Counted from the first letter of the stretch, positions 45,957 to 58,019 are shown. The stretch is DNA of 64,000 nt from Cercophora sp. LCS_1 (GCA_036250225.1 JAPZLL010000009.1:1054001-1118000); one strand, 5' to 3'. The notes: generated by a model from the letters alone, not told the origin. Made by a program: numbers and translations.

Positions 45957-46350
45957 TTACAGCGCCTCGATTTCTGTAGATGACCTTGTTAGAGTTGTGA
46001 TGCGCGTTGGGTTGGGTTGAGCAGCAAGTAGTCTGTTCTAGTCTTACCTTTTTGAACGAATTTTGCCCTCGCGATACCTTGTCGGATTACATCCTCGTCT
46101 CGCAGGTGGGCGTTTGCCATGAAGGCTTTGTGGAGTCGTGGGCGGAAGTAGTCGAAGCCTTGGGGGTAGTCTTTACCGAGTGTGAGCAGTTCTTTTGGAT
46201 GTCAGACTTGTTGGCCAGAGGCTATTCTGGTCTTAATTATGAGATGATACTGGGCTGTTGTAGGGCGTGGTGGGGGAGATTGAGAGGGTTGACGGAACCT
46301 TTGTAGACGGCGATGACTTGTCTTCTGAGATCGGGGTTTATGGGAGGCAT
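45957..46350 (-). CDS. LYR-motif mitochondrial protein, ETFRF1/LYRM5-like, 70 aa
   Basis: Three exons on the minus strand: 46350-46299, 46191-46048 and 45973-45957. Intron 1 (107 nt) has a CTGAC branch site and AAAAG acceptor; intron 2 (74 nt) has GTAAGA and CTACAG ends. The spliced protein begins MPPINPDLRRQVIAVYKELL and continues LGKDYPQGFDYFRPRLHKAF, RDEDVIRQGIARAKFV, ending QKEIEAL. The VYKELLTLGKDYP segment carries the LYR-type tripeptide, and YFRPRLHKAF matches the conserved helix. ETFRF1 proteins bind the electron-transfer flavoprotein in mitochondria and regulate its FAD. Homologues usually run 10-20 residues longer at the C-terminus; here CTG is followed by TAA inside a GTAAGT sequence. 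None of the exons makes a long open frame alone, so this gene is easily missed. Confidence 0.78.
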
Positions 46351-49347
46351 TTTGGACTTTGGGGGGGTTGGTTTTGGAATTGAGGGGGGCTATGGTGGGT
46401 GAGCGGGCATTACGGGGATTGCTGGATACGGTATCAGTTGTTGTTTGGTGAGGGAGAGTTTGATGTTGAAGGTGAGGGGGGTGAAGTGAGGTGAGGTGAA
46501 TTGGTGACCTAGACAGGTCAACCCCTTGCATGTCGCTTATCTTATCGGGGTGTTAGTGTTTGGGTGGGAGGCGCACTCGAGGGCTAGCTATGACGTAGAT
46601 TGCGAGACGCAGATCGATGTGCACTCTCTTTGGCTCAATGTTGAGAGGAGATCGTTTTTGAGTAGTGGAGAATACATAGATTGAAGATGGATAGATTCGG
46701 GGCTGGGCGAACTGCTGGTGAGGGAACAGGAACAGCGGGGTGAATGGAGGATCGGGCATGACCACCTCAAGAACTCGCCTCCCTGAATAGTTCATTGGCA
46801 TACGTGAAAGATACGATAATATTGAGCTCACGCTTTTGTGGGGTTTTGTTTGACATATGCTGGTTTGAGCTTGTATTGGGGCACTTGTCTCATGTAGGAA
46901 CTTAAAGTCACTCTCAGCTTGTCAGTTAAGCACTTGACCAGCTTGCAGGAGGACCACAGCTCGGCGTATTAATCTCGATGCCAGACTTATTCACGAGAAG
47001 GTGTAGGTAAGATAGTTTACGATGTCAAGCTACTCATAGAAGGTCGTCTGCCAAAGCCGGCACTGGAGGCGCGTCCTGTCTCTCATGTCATGTCCTCGGC
47101 AAGTCAAAAAAACCGAGACGCACACATTTTCTTTGGGATACTCACCAACCAAAAATGTACAGTCCCGGAATGTAATGTGTAAGATCATAGACCACAGTGG
47201 ATTGCTTGATACATTGTCAACTGAGCATCATAAGACGTTTAGTAAGACCTCACAACATCCCCCAAACCACTTGATGCGACATCAACTGAATCCAGTGCCC
47301 CGATTTTCTTGTTCCCACCTTGTCCAGTCAACGACCTCAAATTGGCCCCGGAAACCTGAAGACTGAAGCAATAATCTGGACACACTTCGCCCACTGTCAA
47401 AGTGCACCGTCCGCAATTGACATTCACAGACCCGCTTTGGGCTGTCGAACCTGACCGAGGTGGCATTGGGACGGTGAGGTCACGGAGACTAGGCTGCACG
47501 AATCGCAACATCAGGGGCCAATCCACGGTTTTTCGCACGTGCTACCTCATCGAGAGAGTGCTACCAGAATCGTGACATTGTAATTATCATGCCGATCCGT
47601 GCGTGTCATCCTGCGGACTCGACCGTTCCTGCAACTCTGTTTCGACAGCGAGGCCAAGAATGAGTTAATTTGTTTCCTCTGGCGCCGTCTGAAGGCGGTC
47701 AGGCTTCGATGAGGGGAAGACGACGCCACAGCAGCAAGCACAACCCGCAGACATCATGTATTGGTGAGATTTTTACATTTTACCAGAAACCAGCATGACC
47801 AACAACCCGTCTTTCCGTGTGGCGGCTTTGTTTCCTGGAGAAGCATTTGTGGTGGTGGTCGTCGTCCAAAGCTTGGCTCCATTCCGCCTATCCGCCCGAT
47901 AAGAACGTGGTCATGATGTGTGACGGCGCGACCAAGACGCGGGATGACTGTGGGAGAGATGCATCCTCTCCCCGCAGCGTCTGCAACCTTCCCTCACCCC
48001 TCTCCCTCCTCGGCGACGAAGCTAAGCAATCGATACGGCGGCACTAGCGGTAAAGAGGGTCGATCTTTCTGTCGGCATTTCAACCCCTCCAACCCCGCGG
48101 ATTGGTCAGATCGGAGATGCAATTTACAAGTGGTCGAGTCCCACCGCTCGCCCTTCTTTTCAACTTCACGGTTCTCCCCTCCCCTTCCTCTTCTGTCCTC
48201 ATGCCTTGCTTCACACCCCGTCCAAAGATGGCAAACCGACTCGGCCGCTTGAAGGACGTGATATGCCAGGGCTTTGTGTGCGGTGGACCCCTCCGGGCAA
48301 TCTCTTGGCTTGCTCCGCGTGCAGAATTTTTGTCCAACGTTCCATCGCTCTTCGCTGTGTGGAGGAGGTGTCGTCCGATTGGACTCGGCCGTTTTGTTTG
48401 TGAAGCCGCTTGATGGGCCACGGTGGGGCGTAGAATTTCATGTCCTGGCCGATCAGTGGGTTTTGCTGACTTCTCTCCAACAAACTAGCTTCGCCATCCC
48501 ACCCTCACTTCACATTACATTGGCTCTGGCAGGCAGTTTCATGCTTTCCGGCATCGCCGAGCTCCCTCTAGGCGCAGTTCATGAGTGGTGTTTCATGGCT
48601 TTACACCACGGGGCACATTGCAAACCCAGGAAATGGTAACACCCAGATCTGGGGACTGCAAGTCGGGGAAAAAAACAAAACGCCGTTCTTACTATCCATG
48701 GCCTATACTACACCGTTTAATGCCCGTGACAAGTGTCACAATCAGCACCAAACATCGAGTCATTCAGCCGTACCAATCACGGCGAGCTTTGGGCCACGGT
48801 GAGCCGTGTTTTTGATCCCACCTGTTAGCCTAACTTCTGACCACCAGCGTCAATCGGCCTGGCCATGGTGATCATAGCTTATGGGTAGCGGCAGTAAAAG
48901 TTGTGTCTGTGGCATTGCGGGGGTTGCCGGTAGGCACAAAACAAAGCCGGAAGGTGGGCAGGTGTGGGATTCTTTGAGGCTCAAAGGGCGCTCAAGATGC
49001 CCTGCAGGAATACCAAGACCACCAAGCTTTGGCAGGAAGAATTTTGTCTCCATTTTCTTCACCCTTTCCGTGTCCGCCACCCGAATGCACTGTCACCGCT
49101 TTTCCGCCGTGTCCCATCAGAGCTGCGGGATCATGCAATTTGCCAGTCAGTGGCAAACATCGGTGTTATGGGGGCCGCGGGCCGCGTGCTCTTCGCGAGT
49201 TGATTTGATTTGACAATATTCCGAGGCATTTGGTTGGTGTCTTCCCGGTGGTCCACTGGCAATGGTCTCCGTTATAACATCAGAACGCTGCGTTGCATAT
49301 GTGCGGTCTATCCAAAAAAAACACATGAAAATCCACAGAACCCTGAA
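46351..49347. other. Gene-free stretch
   Basis: 3 kb between the LYR gene start and the 3' end of the thioesterase gene. Short frames only; no tRNA, snRNA or motif found by eye. Confidence 0.45.
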
Positions 49348-50352
49348 TCAGGCGCTCCCCTTTGCACTTCCATGGTCTTCAACGGCGTCTTCCCTGTTCC
49401 ATGTCTCTTTCTCGAGCGTCTCGACAGTGTTGATGAGGTCCCAGATTCTCGTCCTTGCCCTCACCGTCTCCTGCTCTTGCAGGTCAAACGTCCCGTTGAA
49501 AAGATCGACCATGAAGCCAGGCATGCTCGTCTTCCTTGCGGCCTTGTAGTCATAGACGACAATATCCTCCTCTAGTCGTGCAGTGACCCTGCGATGCTGG
49601 TGTGACAGAACAATGCAGTCCAACATGAAGGCACTCGGAGCCGGGCTCCCCTCCGGCCTGACACGCAGCTTGTGGAAGACCGAGATCTTATCGGGATAGA
49701 CCATGGGCTTTTGTTTCACATGGGCGGTTAGCTTACAGGCCGTGACTCGCTCATGAGCTGAAAGTGACATACAAACTTGAAGTCAGCTTTGAGGCTGCGC
49801 ATGATCAAACCCGTTGAAATGGGCGACATCAGGTTCCTCCACTCCTCTCGGTGGGCTGGGTCGACGTGCACGGCAAAGTTGGTGATCCAGTTCACTCGCG
49901 CCGATTCAGCGTACCGAAAGTAGTTGACATTGTTTACATGTTGCTGGCCTTGAGTCAGTGAAAGTTTACTGGCGTTCATGACGGTTGCTTACGAAGCTGT
50001 CCATTTCACCCCATGCGAGCTTTTGTCCGTCGAGACCACGGCGTCCTCCAGTCAAGAAACCCTCACTGCCCGCCAAAAGCTCCCTCCATTCAAGTGCCAA
50101 TGCGCGGAGAACAGAAGCCGCCCGCGAAACTTGCTGGGTATCACATCCGAATATGATGCACTTCCCAACGCGAGCCCGTAGGTCTGAGATCCATCGTGAG
50201 GGCGGAGCCGGCGGGATTGTTGTTGGCGACACAGCAGACTTTGCGCTTGCGCATGGCGTTGACTGGTTGAACTGCCTCCTTTGGGGGTGGAGGATACGGA
50301 TGGCGCTCAACGAGCAGGTGGAGGAAATCGGCCGGACAGGGGACAGAGACAT
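49348..50352 (-). CDS. Mitochondrial hot-dog thioesterase (4HBT family)
   Basis: Exons on the minus strand 50352-49993, 49943-49773 and 49707-49348 give 296 aa, all joined in phase 0. The introns are 49 nt (CTGAC branch) and 65 nt (CTAAC branch). The hot-dog core is WGEMDSFQHVNNVNYFRYAE, where the Asp and the HVNN turn are the acyl-CoA thioesterase signature, followed by NWITNFAVHVDP and a second sheet (ISVFHKLRV, DCIVLSHQHRRVTAR, DIVVYDYKA). Residues 1-45 are rich in Arg, Ser and Pro with no acid, as in a mitochondrial presequence. ATG 50352 is chosen; an upstream in-frame GTG at 50415 is not a start. The C-terminal 40 residues are charged (RIWDLINTVETLEKETW). It probably hydrolyses acyl-CoA in the matrix; the substrate is unknown. 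Confidence 0.85.
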
Positions 50353-51689
50353 CGTGAAGCTTGGTATAAACGAAGGCCAATGGAGTGTTGGATGATCTTT
50401 TCCTGTTGTTTCCACAATGAACAGCGCAGATTGGACCTACATATATCCCTTTTGTTTACTCAATTGAGCGCCATCACAGAGCATCGACTGTTGAGCTCAC
50501 TTCCCCAGACGCTAGGAATGACGCAATTCGGAAGTGGCGGTGGTTGACGGCTGCGGCGTCGAGGTCGGCCGTTGCTTGTCTTCTCGGCCGCGGCTAGCCA
50601 GGGGGAGGAATGAGGGGGAACTGTGGGTCTTTCTCGGAGCCGGAGACGTTGCCGGTGTCTCCGCTGGACAATGGTCCTGCCCGTGAGTCCGGAGCCGTGG
50701 GAGGCGTTATCGTTCAAACGCCCACCTCAGCTTGTTTCCATTGACTGATGGAAAGATTCCGCGAGGGCCCCATGATGTCGAGCTCGCTGTTTCTTTCCGG
50801 TTTTGGCAGTCCTAGGAGGAGTGGGAGGATCGTAAGATTCACTACAAGTTCGGCGCCAACGGCCGTAGTTAGCACATCTGCTGTCGTTGGTCGTGCATGT
50901 GGAATCTACAAGATTGGCCACAGAGCTGTTTGGGAGTGAGTTCGTACGGTATCGGCGTCAAGGATCTAGATCGCTGCTCTCTCAAGAACAGGAAACACGA
51001 GTGGTTTGCTTGAATCCAAAACAAGACTGCACGAGTAGCCAAATTCAGCGGGGATGCAATGCGCCCTGAACGCTGCCCGGAGCCAGTGAGCTCCCCCGAC
51101 GCGAAATGTACTGGTTGGTATCTTCCCTGCGACAACAGCGCCAAAAGTCTCTTCAGGGTACCGATCCCCACCGTTGCCCCACTGCCACTGCCACCAGCCG
51201 TCGCCCCTGTCCCGCGTTCCAGCTCTTTGATCTCTTCGCTTCCAGCATTTCAGTCCAAGCACGTAGCACTGGCCTGCCACTGTGTGTCCTCGTCCTGCGG
51301 CGCCTCCCACCTAAAAACTCTCAGCCTCCAAATCCCAAAAAATCCGCCCTTCTCCTTTAAAACTGAACCTTCTTTCCCACCACAACCAAGCCCCTGGATT
51401 TCACCACCCACGAACCATCGACGCTCTCCAACCTAAAACCAGTCACGACCCACGATTCCGACGCCGCGACCGCTGTGCATGACGGGACTTTCGATTCAAC
51501 CTTGTTTGCTGTGCGGTAACGGGCTGGCGGCACACCTGGCTTGGTCATTTCCCTGACGACCCCGGATCGCGCCCGCCGCCGAGGAAGGTTTAGGGATTCG
51601 ATCGAGGGCCCCTTGGGGAGACGCTCTCGCAGGCTTCCACCCGACGGTAGTGGGCTGGCTCAGAACGCGTTCTGGGTCGGCAGAAGCGT
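50353..51689. other. Divergent promoter region
   Basis: 1.3 kb between the thioesterase (-) and AcrB (+) starts. A long pyrimidine/C-rich leader precedes AcrB. No gene seen. Confidence 0.5.
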
Positions 51690-54626
51690 ATGCCTCGCGT
51701 GACAAGTTCGGCAAAGCGACAGCAGGGAGCAACAAACCAGCGCGACACAAGACATGAAAATGGCCTTGTAGGTCCGGGAAAGCGAGTTATTAAGCAAAAG
51801 AGCCAGGTCCAGCTCGACGCCAACCCCAAGCCTGCCGTCGACAATGCCGTTGTCCCGCCCGTTCCCGCCCTCCCCGCGACTACGAATGGCTTTGCGCCGC
51901 ACAACCACACTGACAACATGGCGCCCGATCACAAGGCGGCCGAGCTGTTGCGCAGGGGCTCGCTAGGCACGCACTCCGAGTCTTCCTCGGCCGATTCGCT
52001 GATGCCGCTTCCCATGCACTCGTTGCCTGAGGAAAACCACCGACGGATCGACGTCAACGATGCCAAAAACAACAACGTGCACCGAGACCCTGGCCCGGTT
52101 GACCTCGCCCTCACCGTTCTAAAATCATGCCCCCTTCACGATACGATTGCGATTCTCATCATCTTGATGCAGGTGTCGCCGGCTGCATTGGGCACCATCT
52201 ACATGCTTTTCACCATTCTCACCTTTGTTCCTCCGGTGACCACCAGCTCAGGGCTCAGCATAGCGGAAATCTTTGATGGCAACCAGGGAACCCCTTCGTT
52301 GGCGACGCTTATTGGCACGGACGTGATAATGCTCCTGGTCTGGCTGTTCCTGTGGCCGCCCATGCAGCGGTTCATCCTGGACTTGGCCCAGGTTGTCATC
52401 TCTCTAACTTTGGGAGGAGGCGGCAGCTCAAGACAAGGGACCACGGGCAACATTTTCCTCTCGGTTGCTATTGTTGGATTCTCCCAGTGGACACGCCACT
52501 CGCACTGGGACAGCCTGTCGCATATCAGCTCATTGTTCGGCTCGAATCGCTTTGCCAAATCCGATTCCGATGATACTCTCAGGATACGGTCGTTCGACAA
52601 AAAAGGGCCTTATGCATGGGTGAGGAACATCCTGGCCATTCACATTCTCACCCAGGGTCTGGTACGGTATATCCGGGAATGGTACTTGCGACGGGAAAGG
52701 CGGGATCTGCTATCGCAGAGCCAGCTGGACCCGGAGGCAGGCAAATCTGCTGTGTTTCCCGAAGGCTCCTCCGATGCAGCTATTATGGCGGCCGACAGCG
52801 ACGCACACCTGCAGACAAACGCTGCCAACGCCTCCACGAAAAAGCGTCGTAAGCAAAGCGCCCAAGTCAGGATACGACAGCCTCTTTGGGCGGCCCTAGC
52901 CAGCACTAAAATCGTTATGGTTAAAGAGTATGAACTTTCACATGCAGCCTCCGAATCTGCAGGTTCCAATGCCACGGATATTCACAATTTGGGCAATGCG
53001 CCCTTCAACACGCAACCCGATCAAATCTGGATATGCTATGTCGGTTGCGATGAAGTTTGCTTCAGCACGAGCCATTTTGCGGATTTGCCACCGGACCATG
53101 AGGCTGTTATCGACAGCAGTACAGGAGTTTATAACAATAAGCCATTCTACGTCAGAGTCAACAACGCCATATGGCAACCCACACGCATTATTCCGATTGA
53201 GGGTGGTGAGGAGGACAATCACACGGGGACCCGATGGACGGGCGATATCTACGGGCTGACCCCTATGTCTAACTACGAATGCGAATTCGTCAGCACTCGC
53301 ACAGGGGAGGTCATCTTTTCGGCCAGTGTTAGGACTCTCCAGGCAAAGACCAAAGACCCGGAATCCTCGTCAAAGCTAGCGAGCGGTCAGCGATCGCATA
53401 TTCGGCACGACTCCCCGGCAACGACGCTCCGAGCTTCCATCGCAGCGGCAGAGGCGAAACTGGGCGACGAGAAACTTCGCCTCAAAACTGTCCGGAAGGA
53501 CAACAACCGCAAGGTGAACGCGACAAGAAAGGAGATTGAGAGACTCACTGGAGCTGTTCAGTCAGCAGGCGGTGACGACGAAAAGCTGCGCCAAAAGGTT
53601 ACTCAGAACGGCATTCAGGAGAAGCGGGCCGAGGAAGCGATTGGCGACTTGGACAGGGAGCTGAAGGAACTCGAAAAGGTTCCCGAGGGGCTCCTCAACC
53701 AGTATCGCGCCAAACAGGCTGCTTTCCAGGCCGAGAAGGAGAAGTTTGATAAGGCCCGCGCGGCTTTCAAGAGCTTCAAGTCGTCCATCGACAAGCAAGT
53801 CAAGGCGCTCGAGGAGGAACAGGCTACCCTACAGGCAAAACGCAACAAGATAGCAACACGTATTGCCAAGGTCGACAACGAGCATGCTCGCATCACCGAT
53901 GCCAACGCGCGGGGTCTCAACGAAGCCGAGCGTCGTCGTCAAGAGCGGGCTGCTTTGGAAACTGAATTGCTGCGCAATGAGCACATGCTGAATGAGAGGA
54001 TTGCCGTGCTTCGATCGAGCAGCGCTGCAAAACACACGCAAATTCAGGAAATGGCGACCCGGATGCAGGCTTACTTGACTAGCTTCCAAGAAGACATGTC
54101 CTTCGAACAGAGCGCTCCATCGGCCCAGTACGCCGGCAATGCATGGAGCCAGCCTGCTGCGCCATACAGCTCGCAGCCCATGTGGCCACCCGTCTCGACG
54201 GCTTCTCAAACTTCTTTACTCCCTCCGCCACAGCTTGCTTCGTTCCCTCACTCCCTCCACACCAACCACGGCACACCCCCGCAGCACAAATCCAGAGGTA
54301 GATCTTCGTCGATGCTCAGCGACGTTTCGGGCTTCACCCAATCCACCGACGATGATGATCACGCCGTCAATGGCAACCCGACTGTCAGCGCCATTGGGCC
54401 TCCCGGACACTCCCGCGGCTATTCCACTGCGCACGGCACTCCGGCGTCGGCAACGTTGCGGGGGCCGCCAGGCTTCATCTTTTCACGGCAGAGGAGCGAC
54501 GGGACGTCTGGTTCAGGGTCGGGTTCTGGCTCCGGCTCCGGCTCGGGATTTGTCTCGGGCCGCAGTAGCGTGCGGTCCGGGAGTGGGAGTGGTGGGAGCT
54601 TCAAAGACCCTGCCAGCCCGATCTAG
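51690..54626 (+). CDS. acrB: AcrB-type ubiquitination-network signalling protein
   Basis: Single exon, 978 aa. The N-terminus (1-130) is polar. Hydrophobic segments at about 147-180 (IAILIILMQVSPAALGTIYM), 207-225 (TDVIMLLVWLFLWPPM) and 255-265 give probable membrane spans. A central globular part (about 400-550) has YVGCDEVCFSTSHFADLPPD and TPMSNYECEFVSTRTGEVIF. A long coiled coil spans about 570-790 (RKEIERLTGAVQSAGGDDEK, EKFDKARAAFKSFKSSIDKQ). The tail is Pro/Ser-rich and ends in a Gly-Ser run (GSGSGSGSGSGSG) from a GGCTCC repeat. The three membrane segments plus coiled coil match Aspergillus AcrB, linked to acriflavine resistance and the CreB/CreD ubiquitin network that controls transporters. 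Assignment is by layout and recall, and not by alignment. Confidence 0.8.
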   Translation: MPRVTSSAKRQQGATNQRDTRHENGLVGPGKRVIKQKSQVQLDANPKPAVDNAVVPPVPALPATTNGFAPHNHTDNMAPDHKAAELLRRGSLGTHSESSSADSLMPLPMHSLPEENHRRIDVNDAKNNNVHRDPGPVDLALTVLKSCPLHDTIAILIILMQVSPAALGTIYMLFTILTFVPPVTTSSGLSIAEIFDGNQGTPSLATLIGTDVIMLLVWLFLWPPMQRFILDLAQVVISLTLGGGGSSRQGTTGNIFLSVAIVGFSQWTRHSHWDSLSHISSLFGSNRFAKSDSDDTLRIRSFDKKGPYAWVRNILAIHILTQGLVRYIREWYLRRERRDLLSQSQLDPEAGKSAVFPEGSSDAAIMAADSDAHLQTNAANASTKKRRKQSAQVRIRQPLWAALASTKIVMVKEYELSHAASESAGSNATDIHNLGNAPFNTQPDQIWICYVGCDEVCFSTSHFADLPPDHEAVIDSSTGVYNNKPFYVRVNNAIWQPTRIIPIEGGEEDNHTGTRWTGDIYGLTPMSNYECEFVSTRTGEVIFSASVRTLQAKTKDPESSSKLASGQRSHIRHDSPATTLRASIAAAEAKLGDEKLRLKTVRKDNNRKVNATRKEIERLTGAVQSAGGDDEKLRQKVTQNGIQEKRAEEAIGDLDRELKELEKVPEGLLNQYRAKQAAFQAEKEKFDKARAAFKSFKSSIDKQVKALEEEQATLQAKRNKIATRIAKVDNEHARITDANARGLNEAERRRQERAALETELLRNEHMLNERIAVLRSSSAAKHTQIQEMATRMQAYLTSFQEDMSFEQSAPSAQYAGNAWSQPAAPYSSQPMWPPVSTASQTSLLPPPQLASFPHSLHTNHGTPPQHKSRGRSSSMLSDVSGFTQSTDDDDHAVNGNPTVSAIGPPGHSRGYSTAHGTPASATLRGPPGFIFSRQRSDGTSGSGSGSGSGSGSGFVSGRSSVRSGSGSGGSFKDPASPI

Positions 54627-57360
54627 TGTTCTCAGTCCCGCACTCAAGCGGGTCAGCGTCTGTTTTCCTTCAGAGGTTCGCCCCGGCGCGGGCGGATCCG
54701 CCTTTCTTGCTATCATTGCCCCAAGCAAGCCTTTGTTGTCGGGTCTCTCGGTCTGGTGCTATCTTAGCCGACGTATGTTGGTAGATAGGCCTAACCGAAT
54801 GTCGGGATACGATACAGGTAGATTGGATGGCGTGGTAGATGCAAAAGTTTTGACTTTAACCTTTCATCGTGGACAGCGCAGCTGTTTTGCGGGCTCTCGT
54901 CCTGTTGCCAATGTTTGTGTGAAATAGCAATGGCGTCTTCTCCCCTGCTTCGACAAGCGTGACCTTCATATCATCGACATTGCCACCCGCCCCGATATTA
55001 TCTGTTTGCGGGATGTTGTGCTTAGATTCGTAGACCTGTCTCGGGCGGTATTTGTATTGGTTTTCGGGCGTCTTTTGTCAACGAGCCAGAGCAGTTCCGA
55101 CCTGGATGGTGCAGCGGTTATCCGCCAAGACCTATGATGGGCCATGTCTGGAGCGTAGACCTCCTTAGAGGCGCTGGGTTCGACTCTCAGAGTTGTATTA
55201 CGAACTACTTTCGACCGTTGAACTTCCTCCCCTCGGGTAGTTGAGGCTCGGCGGTTAGATTTTTGCCATTTTTTTAAACCAATATTTCAATTTTTTATTG
55301 TTACACTTAGGAGTGAAGTCATTCATCACCAGATCATGATCAGGCCATGACCAAACTCACAGCATGATTACACCTCGAGGTCGAACGCCCTGAATTTGCA
55401 ACTTTTCCCATGGGCGTGGAGCGTTGCAGTTACAATCCAACGGTGGGGAAGGATAAATGGGATCCAAGACACACCGCACTCGTGGTTTTTTGGAGGGCAG
55501 CAGCGTGGCTCACAGTCGAAACCTAAGCTTACCCAACTCCATGTTAGTCGAAAACGATGGTGGTCACGCCAACCTAGCGGAGGATCGTCCCTTCCCACGC
55601 GATTGACCGCCTCTAGGCAGCATCCCGCTCACCTGGAGCGTCCCTTCCTCTCTCCCTCCCAAGTTGCCATATAGCTCACTCCTCGAGACTGCCCTCCAAC
55701 AACAGAACAGAGGGTGTTGGTGGCACAGCCAGTTTGAGCGTCATTTTCCGTCGTGAAAGTTAACGAGTTCGATTCCAGATCGTACTCCGCTTCTCACGGA
55801 TAACATGTGGCGATCGGCCTGACTGATCATGAATCTGAATGAGATGCAAGTCTCATCCAAGAGGAATGACGTTAACTGATCCCACATGTCTCCTACCTTG
55901 TGATTGACAATCATTCTCAGTAGGCTATACGATGCTTCGCGCTCGCAGACGCTGAACAGGGCGAGAGTGGGTCACTCGGGAGTAGCTGCGCCTTCTATGG
56001 AGAGTTCATCTTCTCGAGTCGGTGATCACACGGATGAATGACTTCTAGGTCGGCAAATGCAGTCCAGGTAAACAACCAGAGCCGTGAATAAATAAATTCT
56101 GGGTTTTCAGGGTCTGTTCTCGGGAGTTGCCCGCTTCCCGAGACAGCCTTGATGCGGGCTGCGTTGTGAGGTTTATGAGAAGTAAGCACTCCCTTTCCTA
56201 AATGACTGGCTCCTCCTTCTGTTCTCTTTTTTTGCTGGGGTTCTTCAGAGCGGTTGGGCTGGGGGGTTGGTTAGGTGTTGAACAACCAACCGCACTGTTC
56301 AACACTGACGCACTGTTTCCCGAACGTCCGGCTGTTTTTCACATGCTCGAGTGACATTGTTGTGTTGTCTTGCAGCTATCAATACGAGGATGATCCTCAA
56401 CTTAACGTGTTTGACATCTCTTCGGGCATGCAAGACAATGGAGAAGCACCCATCCACGAGACGCTCAACTCGATCATGTGCTTGCGGCTCGCTAGTGGTT
56501 CCTCGGCATGGAAGGTGCCATGATGATAACCATCCATCCGCCGATGCCTGCGGGTCATTTCCCAGCTTTTTCAGGTCGATCCAGGGGCAGCCACCTCCAC
56601 TTCCAAGATTCGCTCCGTGAAGTGTCAACTTGGAGTTCACCTTGGCGTTGAGATCCCCACTACCTACATTCGCCACCGCCTGTGGTTTTCAGCCCGGTAT
56701 GGTTTGGTGAGCGCGGCGATCTCTTGGTCTACTGTTACGGCCTCGCAGGTAAAATGGGAGGAAGTCATACGGCGAAATACAACGAGTTGAGGACATTGAT
56801 CGATCAAACCGCTTGACATCATTAAAACAACTTCCCCAGGAACCGTCATCCAAAACAAGGATCCAATCCCCACAGCGGTCGCGTGCCGAGGCTGCCCACC
56901 CCATCATATGCAACTCTGGCCCACTCCCCCAGGTTTTCATCGTCTAATTTCCTTGACGCTAATGCAGCAATCTACGATCCAGGTACCGTCTGCCAATCCG
57001 GGGAAACCGTCCACCACACAACTGAGGTCTCCGACCCCTGTCTGATTGAATGCTACGGACCACTACCACCTTCAACACCACAAGACACCGTAGGAAATTC
57101 AGGCACCACACACACCATATACATCGACACGCTGTCGTAGTAGTAGCCCCGCGCCAACGCTCGCTCTCGGCCTCTACCCCGGTTCTTGGTCGTCACGGTC
57201 GAGTCGCAAAGCAAAATGGCTATCCCCACACTGGCACTCAATCCCGTCGACCGGGCATGTAACGACAAGAATTTGTATATATAAAGTGGACTGAACCTCT
57301 CATCAATATTCAATTCTCTGTCTCTCCACACAAGCAATCTTCGAATCCGCACCTTCGAAA
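54627..57360. other. Gene-free stretch with tRNA-like box pairs
   Basis: 2.7 kb. Two places carry sequences like tRNA A and B promoter boxes (55107-55186 and 55722-55780) but do not fold as tRNA. An AT-rich patch is at 55,263-55,310. Several short frames lack motifs. Confidence 0.45.
57276..57285 (+). promoter_or_regulatory. TATA box of the CFEM gene
   Basis: TATATATAAA 76 nt upstream of the start codon, good position and sequence for a fungal core promoter. Confidence 0.65.
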
Positions 57361-58019
57361 ATGAAGTACACCGCCCCCGTCCTCGCTGCCCTCGTGGCTC
57401 TCGTCTCGGCCCAGGACCTCTCCTCCATCCCGGCCTGTGCAAAGACCTGCATCGACGACGCCGTCAAGAGCGCCACCTCGTGCGGCGCCACTGATGTGTC
57501 CTGCATCTGCGCCTCGCTTGATGCCGTTACCCAGGCTGCGACTGGCTGCGTGTTGGGCGCTTGCGGGATTGATGTTGCTTTGAGTAGGTCCTTCCCAACC
57601 CTCATCACCATCCTCTTTGCTCGTTGGTCCAAAGCTAACAACTCCACTCAACAGACGAAGTCATCCCCGCCACAACCGCCCTCTGCGCCAACGCCGGCGA
57701 GCCCGCGGAACCCGCACCAGTTGAGCCCGTCCCCGCCGAGTCAGCACCCGCCGAGCCAGCACCCGCCGAGCCCACTCCCACCACCCCCGCCGGCGGTGAC
57801 GACGAAGGCAAGGACGACGAGGATACACCCGCCGAGCCCGAGCCGTCTGCTCCGGCCGAGGTGACGCCCGCGCCGTCTGCTTCGGTTTCGGCCTCCAAGT
57901 CCGTCGTGGTGGTGCCCACAAGCACTACCGCCACGCGGCCGCCTGTCGTGACGGGCGGCGCTGCGTCGTTTGGTGCCTCGCTTGCGTTGGTTCTTGGTGT
58001 TGCTGCTGTCGCACTTTAA
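57361..58019 (+). CDS. GPI-anchored CFEM-domain protein
   Basis: Exons 57361-57583 and 57655-58019 give 195 aa; the 71-nt intron has GTAGGT, a GCTAAC branch and CAACAG, and splits an Asn codon. A signal peptide (MKYTAPVLAALVALVSA) is followed by the CFEM domain with all eight cysteines: IPACAKTC, TSCGA, DVSCICASL, TGCVLGACG and ALCANAG. A Pro-Ala-Glu-rich repeat (PAEPAPAEP and variants) and an Asp/Glu stretch form a stalk. The C-terminus has Gly/Ala/Ser (TGGAASFGASL) then a hydrophobic tail (ALVLGVAAVAL), the signal for a GPI anchor. CFEM proteins sit at the plasma membrane or wall; some bind heme. The Asp that coordinates heme iron in Candida CFEM proteins would be sought in CGATDVSC, where an Asp is present. 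Confidence 0.92.

Noticed and set aside
55090..55200. Possible tRNA gene
   Set aside because: A fair T arm exists (CTGGG/CTCAG), but acceptor and anticodon stems do not pair. Kept only as a SINE-like candidate.
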